Below, piece after piece: positions 54,401-61,720 of a stretch of 64,000 bases of DNA (position 1 is the first letter of the stretch; every line of letters starts with the position of its first letter). The position numbers and the translations under genes are program-made. Source of the stretch: an uncultured Clostridia bacterium (GTDB taxonomy: Bacteria > Bacillota > Clostridia > Christensenellales > Borkfalkiaceae); assembly GCA_947597925.1 (NCBI GenBank), contig CANQFA010000001.1, forward strand, positions 372,001 through 436,000. Reading direction: 5' to 3'. The notes below the pieces were generated by a model, which saw nothing but the letters and a program-made list of their open reading frames with translations, was not told the origin of the DNA and did no database searches.

Positions 54401-57400
54401 CACGACGACCTTCACCTACAATAAAGGCCAGCAGACCTACGATCCGAAGGGATTCAAGTCCGAGACCATGACGATCGATGGCAACACGAGAACCGTGGCG
54501 GGCAGCCAGCAGGTCACCGTGTCCATTATCGACAAGACAAACTACGAGTGGACCGACGCGACGCAGGAAGACATCGAGTTCACCTTCGTCATCAACAAGG
54601 CTCAGCTCACGAAGCCGACCGCGGTCACGGAGAGCTTTACCTACAATAAGGCCGAGCAGAAGTTCGAGCTGCATAACTTCGATTCCGATACCATGCAGGT
54701 AGCGAACAACACGAGGACCGCGGCGGGCAGCCAGCAGGTCACCGTGTCCATCATCGACACAGATAACTACGAGTGGACCGACGCGACGCAGGACGCCGTC
54801 ACGTTTGACTTCATCATCTTGAAGAAGGTCGTCGAGGTGCCCACGATCGCGTCCAAGACCTATAATGCCAAGGCGCAGACCGCAGAAGTTGCCAAGGCGG
54901 CGGACACGGAGTATACCGTCACGACCAACGACGGCGGCACCGATGCGGGCGACTACAATGTCATCCTCACACTCGCAGACCCCGCCAACTATAGGTGGGC
55001 AGATGCGCCCGAAGCGGAGGAGATTGCCGACAAGACCCTCATCTTCAAGATCGAGAAGGCGCAGGCCACTATCGAAATCAATGCCAAGACCTACACCTAC
55101 ACCGGCGAACTGCAGACCGTAAAGGAAGGCGCCACGGCGAAGGGCCTGGACGGCGACACAAACGGCGGTCTCGGTACGATCACCTATTCGAACAACACCT
55201 TCACGACCGTCGCAGAGGGTAACGCGCTTAAGGTCACGGTCACCCTCTCCGAAGGCAAGAACTATCTCGGCACGTCCACGACCTTCACGATCACCGTCAA
55301 CAAGGCAGAGGCGACCATCAACACAGATGGCATCACGAAAGAGTACACCTACAACGCCGGAATTCAGTATGTCAACAAGGGCGCCGTCGCAGTAGGTGTA
55401 AATGGCGACACCAATGGCCTCGGCACGATCACCTATTCGGACAACATGTCCTTCACGACTGTCGCAGAGGGCAATGCGCTGCAGATCACGGTCACCCTCT
55501 CCGAAGGCACGAACTATTTCGGCACAGAGACGACTTTCACGATCAAGGTCAACAAGGCAGAGGCGACCATCGTCACGGATGGCATTACGAAAGAGTACAC
55601 CTACACCGGCGCAGAGCAGACCGTTACGGGCGCCACGGCAAAGGGCTTGGGAAGCGATACCAATGGCCTCGGCGCGGAAATCACCTATTTGAACAACACC
55701 TTCATCGATCGCCCCGCCGACGGTAAGCAAATAGTCACGGTCAAGCTCAAAGAGGGCGACAACTACCTCGGCGCAGAGACGACATTTGAGATCACCATCA
55801 ACAGGGCGACGGGCGTAATCGAGAATGTAGAGGAAGTCACTACGACCTACACCTACAATGGCACTCAGCAGTCGGTCGACTTGAGCGGCATTACGGCGAA
55901 CTTCGGGGCGGAAACGCTCAAATTCTCCGTAGATAAGAAAGAAAATACCGCCAAACTCGAGGGCAAGGCCTACTCCTTCACCAATGTAAACGATGCAAAC
56001 GGCGCCACGATCACGGTCACGCTGCCCGAGACGGACAACTACACCGGCACGTCCACGACCTTCACGATCACCGTCAACAAGGCGGATGTCGAAATTGACA
56101 TAACGAAAGTCGAGACGAATTACACCTACAACGGCCAAGCGCAATATGCTACGGGCGCGCGGCTGAAGTTTGTGGGCGGCGGCTTCGTCGATGGCGTCTT
56201 CCCGACCTCCTCTTCCAACACCGATGTCCCCGATGAGGGGGTGCATCAGTGGCGTTTCGAGTTGACGTTCAGTGGCGATGACAACCTGAATGCCGCTACC
56301 AAAACTTCTATAGATGTCACCGTCAATCCTCGTAAGGTCGTCATCACGAACCCCGCGGACATCACGACGACCTACGACGGAAACCCGCACGCTATTGCGG
56401 AAAGCGAGATCAAGGCGCTCGAGGGCGATGAGAACAGCGGCCTTGCCGCAGGTCATACCCTCGGCGAGATCAAGTTTGCGAAGGGTAGCTCCGCGACGAA
56501 CGTGGCGGATTCGGGCACGTTCACCTTTACCGTCAAGATCATGGCGGATGGCACGGACGTCACGAAGAACTACGACATAGTCTATGGCGCCGATTCGTCC
56601 GCAGCGGCGGAGGAAGGCTCCTTCACGATCACCATCAATCAGAGATCGATCAGGGTAAAGAAGCCCGACCATACAGAGGTTTCTTACGGTGACGATATCT
56701 TCGGCGTGCCCGCGGTGGAGAATGTAGCCGAAGGCGACACGCTCACCGTGAAGTATTCCTATGACAAGGGTAGCACGTATGATAGTGCGAAAGTGCCGAG
56801 CAATACCGACCTTAGTCTCCGCTCGGTTGGCGGACACGATATCTATGTCATAGTCGAGATCAAGCGGAACAGCGATGGCGGCGACGTCCTCGACAACTAC
56901 GATGTCACTTATGACATGAGCGAGGACAGCAGCCACAAGCCGTACTACACGCTGACGATCGAGAAGATACAACTCACGGTCCAGTGGAACACAGAGCTTC
57001 TCAGCGTGGACTATCAGATCGGAAAGTCGTACAAACCTGCAGACTTTGTGCTTTCTTACGGCGATTGGGGCTTCGCCTATGGAGAAGGTATCAGTGCCAT
57101 CACGGTGAAGTTCGAAAACGATCATGCGACGATTGAGAATGCAGGAAAATATAAGGTGATCCTGTCGGCCTCGAACTATACCTTCAATGAAGAAGAAAAG
57201 GAAATCGAGATCAAAAAGGCAACCTTTAACGAGCTTCCCGGAGGAGTTACGGCTCCTAAGATTGGCGAGCAAATCAATAAGCTTGGGAAGACCCTGCAAG
57301 ATGTCAAGATCGACAACGAAAAAGTGCATTGGAATAAACCGAACACACCTCTCGAGCTTGGATCCAATGCCTATGCCGCTGTCTATGAAGATACGAACTA

Positions 57401-60400
57401 TATCGTCAACTTCACGATCACCTTCGAAACAACGAGGGAAGAAGTGACGATAGATTCTATCACGGGCGCACTCGAGGCGAATTTCGGTGCAGCGAAAGAA
57501 GACTTCAAGGTCGGGTTTACCGCAAAAGGTCAAGCGGCCGCGCGCGGTGACGACACGCTGCTGTCCCCCGACGAGCTTGCCCTTATCACTGCGAATGTCA
57601 TTAGCGAAATCAATGTCAACCTCGGCAGTACTTACTTTGCAACTGTCAAGTTTACAACGACAACGGACAACAAGTATTTCAAACTCACAGGCGAGACGGA
57701 ATTTAAGCGTGTCGCTAGGCTTAGGTCTGTGCAGATTGGGAATGCCTGGTACACTATAGAAGAAGCCTTGCACGCCGCTACGAGTGGGCAAACGATTACT
57801 GTAAAGAACAATACTTCCTTTGCAGAAAGTGCAGTCGCCGAAAAGGCAGGTTATACCGTTGTGGATGGATACTATACCGTCAAATCCGGCGTCACGCTCC
57901 TGTTGCCATATAATGAGAGCGGAGATTGGGACAAGACGCCTGGAACAAGTAGTTCTCAAACAGATGACATGTCTTTCGGAAAAGCCGCCAATTGCAAGTT
58001 GACGTTGCAACTTCCAAATAATATCCAATTGATTAACCAAGGTACGATCAATGTCGGCGGATATACGACGGGCAGTGGTGGCGGACACACTGCGGGGCAA
58101 ACCTTCGGCGACTATGCAAAGATCGAGCTCGGGGAAGAAGCAAAAATCGACTCGTATGGCAATATCAATGCCTACGGCTTTATCGTAGAGGCTTCGCAAA
58201 ACAACAAGTCTGAAGTCCATATGCACGAAGGCACCCTCACCATGCCGTTTATTGTGGTCGAGTTCCGCGGCGGTTCGGCTTACTATGGAATTTATAATGA
58301 TATGCAAGGTACGCCGTTTAATCGCTTCATGATGCACAATGTTACATCAAAACTCGTTGTGGAATCCACGGCAAATCTGAACGGTCATGCGAACTTGCAT
58401 ACGGGCACTCCGAATCAGGATAATACTACAGATATCAAGCTGGTCGGGAGCGGCGCATGCCTCATTCAGTTGTTTGACGGCTCACGTTTGGAAGCGAAGA
58501 TGCAGGCCAAAGCATTTGATACGAGCAATGCAGTTGTAGAAACGCACGTTGATATTTACGGCAATATGAAGTTAAATGCAATGACCTTGGAACTTAAAGT
58601 CAAAATGTTGTTTGAGATAAACGTATCGCTTTCAACAGCCTCCGTATTTTTCCCGCTCTCTTGGCAGTGGCAGATTTCGTTGAATAAGTTGGGCGATAAA
58701 AATTCTACAGTGGATTTGACGAGCCAAAAGGTGAAATTGCTTCCAGGTTCATCTCTTACTATTGGGGAAGGCGTTGATGTCACCGCTTCCCAAATTGCGG
58801 TTTACGGCGCGTCCGATTGGACTGACGTAAATGCTAGTGCACCGAGCTTATATCCGACTAAAGGTGATGCAAGTCTGATTGTAAACGGCACGTTAGATGT
58901 TGATGTTCTAGGCGGGGAAATTTCGTCTAAGCACGAGGGGGCGGTAGTCAAAGTCGGCACGACTTCTATTGTTTCAAAGGAATTAACTGCAGCAAGCTTC
59001 AGCAGTGCTAGTTGGACAGGTATTCCTCTCACATTAACGCCTATCAATGGAGATAACAACGCTAATACAGCAAAGAGCGGTACATGGTATTATCATAAAA
59101 ATGCATGGGTTGCCCCTGATCAAGAACTTACTTTGACTTATCAATATAAGCTTCGTACATCAGAGGGAGCGGTCAGCAAATTGGAAGACATTGTAACCAA
59201 CAGCAATCCCGAAAAGTACCATTCTTCCGATACGGTTGTCTTGAATAGCGCAGAATGCGGAGAATATACTTTCCTCGGGTGGTACACTTCGCCAGACTGC
59301 GGAGAAGAATCAAAAATCGTTTCGTTCGTAGGGAAAGATTATCTTGACGGTATTACGCTCTTTGGTCTCTTTATGCAAGTAACTGCCGATCAGAAGTTAA
59401 CGGTGCAATATCATACCGACTATCCCACAGGCGGCGACAAGATTGAAATCGCGGAAGAAACGGTCGTACTGGCAAATGCGGATTCGTTCGTCCCGGATAG
59501 CGGTAATCTTATTAAAGAGAAAGATTATGATCCTACTGTGAAGTATTACTTTAGCGGTTGGTACATCGATGATAAGTATAATACGGAGTTCTCCAACGAA
59601 TGGTTGAAAGACCAAGCGGGTGGCACCACGGTCACGCTCTATGCAAAGTGGTCTGAAAAAGTGACAGTAAAAGTGACAGCAAACGGAGAATCTGCTATCA
59701 ACTTGTCATGTACAGATACGCAAGGAGAGAAACATGCGGTTAGCGGAACCGGAAACTATTACTTTATTCCCGAGACGGAGATTGAATATACAATCACCTC
59801 GAATGCCCATGACGGCGCTAATCCGGACGGAAAGGGATGGAGCGCGGCAAGTTGGAGCTGGAGCATCGAAGGCGCAAAGGAAGGAAACGGTGACGCCAAT
59901 AGCACGAGCGGACCGATGTCTCCTCAATCTGGCACAATTACTGTACCTGCAAGTGGTAGTGTTACCATTACTGCAACGAGCGCAAACGGCACAGATGGGA
60001 GCAGTAGCTGCATTGTTGAAGGTACGCTCGTTATGCTTGCCGATGGAACACAAAAGAAAGTGGAAGATCTACAATACGGTGACGTGTTACTGTCTTTCGA
60101 TCATGAAACCGGAAAATATGTGGCAAGTCTGTTATTCTTCAATGCTCATGAAAAACTCTCTGCGCATCTGTACAGAGTCATTAACTTGAAATTCTCTGAT
60201 GGAACGCAAATCGGTGTTGTTGCGGAACATGCTTTCTTCGATTTGAGTATGAACAAGTATGTTTATATCAGTGAAGATACTGTTTCCGATTACATTGGAC
60301 ATCAGTTTGCCAAGGTAGTTCATGAGAGCCAAGAATATGCTACTAGCGCAGTAACATTGATTGGATACGAAGTTGTAGAAAAATGTACCAGGATTTTCTC

Positions 60401-60731
60401 GCCCGCCTCGTTCTTAATCAATGTTGTCACTGAGGGTCTGTTATCGTTTACAGAAGCTAATAGTCAGGGTTTTGTCAACGTCTTCGATTACGATGAAAAC
60501 ATGAAAGAAGATGAAGCAAAGAAACAAGCCGATATCGAAAAATATGGTCTTTACACCTACGAAGATTTTGCGCCTTATATGAGCGAAGCCATCTTTGAGG
60601 CCGGACAATGGAAATATTTCAAGGTCGCTGTTGGTAAAGGTCAACTTACTTGGGATGATATTGTTTGGCTAATTGACTATATTTGCGAAGAATTGGGAAT
60701 TGAATCATTTGATGATTTAATGCAGGTTTGA
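48432..60731 (+). CDS. Giant secreted MBG-repeat protein ending in a Hint domain
   Basis: 4,099 residues, uninterrupted. A signal peptide covers about 1-28 (ends YVYAEE). InlB/Flg_new-like repeats at about 30-300 (YVVTFRSGADVLATEEY...FLGWN) come first. At least 13 MBG/YDG-type modules to about 1,600 each start with a hinge like FTVAKKALTVT and a YG signature. Further MBG-like modules to about 2,900 include tandem DNA repeats. A beta-helix-like region covers about 3,080-3,600, then more InlB-like repeats (FLGWYTSPDCGEES, YFSGWYIDDKY). A Hint domain starts at Cys3860 (CIVEGTLVMLADGTQKKVEDLQYGDVLLSFD) with a VAEH block. No LPXTG, SLH or membrane anchor is visible. Presumably a long surface adhesin whose Hint domain cleaves or attaches it. 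Codon use becomes A/T-rich toward the 3' end. Confidence 0.9.
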   Translation: MKRKRFALILMALCFVLAASFGCAYVYAEEKYVVTFRSGADVLATEEYKVGAEVTFPEDPQKESDEEYDYVFLGWNYSGLETDELIDSHTVLEDVTIYAVYEAVPIPRDDRVSYLVTFRDGITNRIISFTDPDTGELVTQQHVGEGDIAKYPAEAEIPDHTDIHRVFSDWSEPQGTIITARTEIYANYKYQEFPVHLHVLQKDYLAEMPVEYESYLELPKDISGVGDPDLTPSVFSVDGWYWDEGLTQKIDSVPKVDEELLDAHAEKGEFHVYAACSLKNDAGYIDVSTNANYTYGSEITARVRDLSSARGLSYAYSWNVKRNGKLLTADSETFRLRDAGNYEIACNVTITYGDNIISAVRELAYTATVTVEKANLVPTLTLSRTNLIYGEEAPVITAEYEGFRFDDTASVVKPNYTYYNDSRAQSFSASRLPAGSYTLTASYDEMENYTITLPDALHFTVGKKALTLTLSVADTVYGEKFAPVLGGFGDMEYAEEAAILGDPVYTVNGTARKVGEILPARSGYRVTVSGLSSDDYTINYPATVTFNVAKRPFNVVTEATGCTYGESPVYGFRIVYPDLADEDVLAFLKGEEVSVFSPTYNLLRGGSVYSHNGGGYFLQGDYTVTANLNKNYDNYVIGTTDSATFKVAKRPLTLGIELRKGDAALGADETYTYGDRVQAVVTYEGFAVGEDETMPSVITVPSDPWNFFKGDSPYNAGTFTAGAYTVAFGKEFRADNYEITYSKESAFTVAKKDLKLTLALATDDLIYGDTPAAKSGATSTSIGGITFDGLANGETPRNFENGKYPTMTFLKVEADGTRGDPAGYHAGNYVATVTFEAANYNIIVEEHPFEIAKRTVEVSIKFNFENFIYGSKFTYTLTYGSDRKGFVTKADETAYTKDAYLSYVSERATYTQQMNGEIVDKEGKEAYLAVDSYTVTVTGFGELQDYTVQSVGQTKVTIEPKDVTLSVTADKERYTYGDTPVFTPTMSGFVAGESAENLPGGAPVLAYQKEDAEYVLGTRFGAGNYVVTFKNPTSGEIYRSGDYGNYRVRLTTDSYTVAKKALTVTTAFTGFTYGDYTAETIAPAYSYNGFIGDEDEDVLGGTHVLTYTFRKGTSGAYDPYEAKGLFRAGYYCVTVSGLTSENYEITYNTPTFTVAKKSVTVGVENVEDSYIYGQKPAPILTFEGFVAGESEKTEGIFSARPAQEFTYTGKDVARFAAGSYTVWATNGYTADNYTFGYDSSIAFTVEKAALKVTVSAEGFVYGGTPAPTLRYEGFVYEETATNLEGTPQYTYDATGLLHVGEHTVSVKGYSSDDYDITHVGGTFTVTKKDLTIEVAVDSFTYGDKQPEAKVTYVGFIKGESEANLTNELVITYTGAKFKDETKNGHLHADTYTVTLSGCTSEDYAITFGTATFTVAQKELTFTVAVENFTYGDDKMPVVTHTDFAYNEDEHDLTGELAYTYTSENYHYTGAADGHFHADTYTVSISGYTSEDYDIKYVEDTFTVEKKALTIAVTVDGDTFGYGADKQPKPEVTYVGFIDDENEKDNLTGELILTDSGEKKGDRYRAGEHVLSLEKSTYASNDYAITYDGDSFTVTPRTVSVALAGGWTTYADDPATWTEAYSWYTLSGDSILKGELPFTYSLKKGAAAYKEGTDKYFPVGTYTLTVTYTPDTDYVVKQGETVKEGTLTMSFTVAKRSITLTVSGGTQTPWANREAWSATPTIPGTISAKGFTLEGTIVLKDAAEKEAGVYEDTTIGSKFAWKDDFKILLDGKDVKENFEVGYSLHISLSDSSFSVTVPQNTTETYNKEKHTVAVKATADGVAPEDIKYEYSLTKEGVYSTEFPEIVNAGTYTVYYKVSAENCKDATGEFVITIDPKPITVKAPSFAAQTYKAEAYNYKFTVADIFPGLVEADAAFAKVTLKVDSGSDESGSEVTVTEINAGAYNVTYSLVFDDGHADLAKNYKIVYGAGEAKEGTVTITINKARLTKPTEDTTTFTYNKGQQTYDPKGFKSETMTIDGNTRTVAGSQQVTVSIIDKTNYEWTDATQEDIEFTFVINKAQLTKPTAVTESFTYNKAEQKFELHNFDSDTMQVANNTRTAAGSQQVTVSIIDTDNYEWTDATQDAVTFDFIILKKVVEVPTIASKTYNAKAQTAEVAKAADTEYTVTTNDGGTDAGDYNVILTLADPANYRWADAPEAEEIADKTLIFKIEKAQATIEINAKTYTYTGELQTVKEGATAKGLDGDTNGGLGTITYSNNTFTTVAEGNALKVTVTLSEGKNYLGTSTTFTITVNKAEATINTDGITKEYTYNAGIQYVNKGAVAVGVNGDTNGLGTITYSDNMSFTTVAEGNALQITVTLSEGTNYFGTETTFTIKVNKAEATIVTDGITKEYTYTGAEQTVTGATAKGLGSDTNGLGAEITYLNNTFIDRPADGKQIVTVKLKEGDNYLGAETTFEITINRATGVIENVEEVTTTYTYNGTQQSVDLSGITANFGAETLKFSVDKKENTAKLEGKAYSFTNVNDANGATITVTLPETDNYTGTSTTFTITVNKADVEIDITKVETNYTYNGQAQYATGARLKFVGGGFVDGVFPTSSSNTDVPDEGVHQWRFELTFSGDDNLNAATKTSIDVTVNPRKVVITNPADITTTYDGNPHAIAESEIKALEGDENSGLAAGHTLGEIKFAKGSSATNVADSGTFTFTVKIMADGTDVTKNYDIVYGADSSAAAEEGSFTITINQRSIRVKKPDHTEVSYGDDIFGVPAVENVAEGDTLTVKYSYDKGSTYDSAKVPSNTDLSLRSVGGHDIYVIVEIKRNSDGGDVLDNYDVTYDMSEDSSHKPYYTLTIEKIQLTVQWNTELLSVDYQIGKSYKPADFVLSYGDWGFAYGEGISAITVKFENDHATIENAGKYKVILSASNYTFNEEEKEIEIKKATFNELPGGVTAPKIGEQINKLGKTLQDVKIDNEKVHWNKPNTPLELGSNAYAAVYEDTNYIVNFTITFETTREEVTIDSITGALEANFGAAKEDFKVGFTAKGQAAARGDDTLLSPDELALITANVISEINVNLGSTYFATVKFTTTTDNKYFKLTGETEFKRVARLRSVQIGNAWYTIEEALHAATSGQTITVKNNTSFAESAVAEKAGYTVVDGYYTVKSGVTLLLPYNESGDWDKTPGTSSSQTDDMSFGKAANCKLTLQLPNNIQLINQGTINVGGYTTGSGGGHTAGQTFGDYAKIELGEEAKIDSYGNINAYGFIVEASQNNKSEVHMHEGTLTMPFIVVEFRGGSAYYGIYNDMQGTPFNRFMMHNVTSKLVVESTANLNGHANLHTGTPNQDNTTDIKLVGSGACLIQLFDGSRLEAKMQAKAFDTSNAVVETHVDIYGNMKLNAMTLELKVKMLFEINVSLSTASVFFPLSWQWQISLNKLGDKNSTVDLTSQKVKLLPGSSLTIGEGVDVTASQIAVYGASDWTDVNASAPSLYPTKGDASLIVNGTLDVDVLGGEISSKHEGAVVKVGTTSIVSKELTAASFSSASWTGIPLTLTPINGDNNANTAKSGTWYYHKNAWVAPDQELTLTYQYKLRTSEGAVSKLEDIVTNSNPEKYHSSDTVVLNSAECGEYTFLGWYTSPDCGEESKIVSFVGKDYLDGITLFGLFMQVTADQKLTVQYHTDYPTGGDKIEIAEETVVLANADSFVPDSGNLIKEKDYDPTVKYYFSGWYIDDKYNTEFSNEWLKDQAGGTTVTLYAKWSEKVTVKVTANGESAINLSCTDTQGEKHAVSGTGNYYFIPETEIEYTITSNAHDGANPDGKGWSAASWSWSIEGAKEGNGDANSTSGPMSPQSGTITVPASGSVTITATSANGTDGSSSCIVEGTLVMLADGTQKKVEDLQYGDVLLSFDHETGKYVASLLFFNAHEKLSAHLYRVINLKFSDGTQIGVVAEHAFFDLSMNKYVYISEDTVSDYIGHQFAKVVHESQEYATSAVTLIGYEVVEKCTRIFSPASFLINVVTEGLLSFTEANSQGFVNVFDYDENMKEDEAKKQADIEKYGLYTYEDFAPYMSEAIFEAGQWKYFKVAVGKGQLTWDDIVWLIDYICEELGIESFDDLMQV
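54372..54821 (+). repeat. Two 225-bp tandem repeats in the giant gene
   Basis: Units start at 54372 and 54597. Both encode K-x-x-LTKPT...FTYNK...TVAGSQQVTVSIID...NYEWTDATQ, with long identical DNA stretches. Confidence 0.85.
55056..55802 (+). repeat. Three ~250-bp tandem repeats in the giant gene
   Basis: Units start near 55056, 55302 and 55554. Each encodes KAxATI...YTY...GDTNGLGTITY...TVTLSEG-NY-GT-TTF-I, in frame and with clear DNA identity. Confidence 0.85.
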
Positions 60732-60749
60732 TGTCTCATTGCACTCATT

Positions 60750-60790
60750 CACCTCCCTCTCCCTCCTCGTAGTTGCGGGGAGGGAGGGTG
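60750..60790 (+). terminator. Hairpin after the giant gene, possible terminator
   Basis: CACCTCCCTCTCCC pairs imperfectly with GGGGAGGGAGGGTG. There is no U-tract, so read-through into the ABC operon is possible. Confidence 0.4.
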
Positions 60791-60826
60791 CCCGAGAAAT
60801 TATGAACGAATCAGAAGGAGTAAACT

Positions 60827-61720
60827 ATGACATACTGTGAACATTGTGGGGTGTCGTTTTCGGACGATACCGAGAAGTGTCCCTATTGCGGGAGCGCCAC
60901 GAGCTCCATTCCCCCTACATATATGAATACCATGTCGCAATATTTCTACAATTCGCCCATGGTCCCCGCGGGGGAGCGGCCGAAGCGCAAGGAGGTCGTG
61001 AGTGTAAAGGGCCTCTACAAGAAGTACTCGAAAAAGGCAAACTGGGCGGTGACCAATGTCTCCTTCTCGTGCTACGAGGGGGAGATCGTGGGACTTCTCG
61101 GGCACAACGGCGCGGGCAAGAGCACGACGCTGAAGTGTCTCGAGGGGATGCTGCCCTATGAGCGGGGGGTCATCAAGATCTGCGGGCAGGATATCCGCAA
61201 GCAGCCCCTGGCCGCCAAGGCAAACATGGGCTTCGTGACGGACAATCACGCCGTCTTCATCAAGATGACGGGCATGCAGTACATCAACTTTATGGCCGAT
61301 GTCTACAAAGTCCCCACCGAGCTCCGTGCCCACCGCCTGAATGCCCTGGAAAAGGTCTTCCAGCTCGGGAGCGCCATCAACAACCTGGTGTCCTCTTATT
61401 CGCACGGCATGCGGCAAAAGGTGTGCATGATGGGCTCGCTCATCCATCACCCCAAGCTGTGGATCCTCGATGAGCCCATGACGGGCCTCGATCCCCGTAC
61501 CATGCACGCGGTGCAGGAGTTCATGCACAAATACGCGGCGGCGGGGAACTCCATCATCTTCTCTTCGCACGCGCTCAATACCGTCGCGAAGCTCTGTGAC
61601 CGCGTGGTCCTGATCCGCAAGGGGCAGCAGATCAATGACCTCAACGTGAAGCAGATCATGGCCACGAATCCCTATTTTGATTTCGAGGAGTATTTCTTGC
61701 GCAATGAAAGACAGAGTTGA
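60827..61720 (+). CDS. ABC exporter ATPase with N-terminal zinc ribbon
   Basis: 297 residues with an AGAAGGAGTAAACT site. The first 21 residues hold two CxxC pairs (Cys4, Cys7, Cys18, Cys21; MTYCEHCGVSFSDDTEKCPYC), a zinc ribbon of the kind found at the front of many Firmicutes membrane-associated proteins. A 30-residue linker leads to a complete ATPase: Walker A LGHNGAGKST (about 91-100), a degenerate signature SYSHGMRQKV, Walker B LWILDEPMTGLD and switch SSHAL. It belongs to the DRA/NodI-like two-component exporters. The permease gene overlaps its end by 17 nt. The substrate is unknown; the giant surface-protein gene lies just upstream. Confidence 0.93.
   Translation: MTYCEHCGVSFSDDTEKCPYCGSATSSIPPTYMNTMSQYFYNSPMVPAGERPKRKEVVSVKGLYKKYSKKANWAVTNVSFSCYEGEIVGLLGHNGAGKSTTLKCLEGMLPYERGVIKICGQDIRKQPLAAKANMGFVTDNHAVFIKMTGMQYINFMADVYKVPTELRAHRLNALEKVFQLGSAINNLVSSYSHGMRQKVCMMGSLIHHPKLWILDEPMTGLDPRTMHAVQEFMHKYAAAGNSIIFSSHALNTVAKLCDRVVLIRKGQQINDLNVKQIMATNPYFDFEEYFLRNERQS

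Noticed and set aside
54372..55802. Regular repeats considered as a CRISPR array
   Set aside because: Units are long, in frame and part of a coding domain; there is no repeat-spacer pattern and no cas gene.
50385..58337. 2,650-codon open frame antisense to the giant gene
   Set aside because: It lies wholly opposite a protein with clear repeated domains, has no recognisable domains itself, and is explained by the G/C third-position bias that removes stops on the opposite strand.
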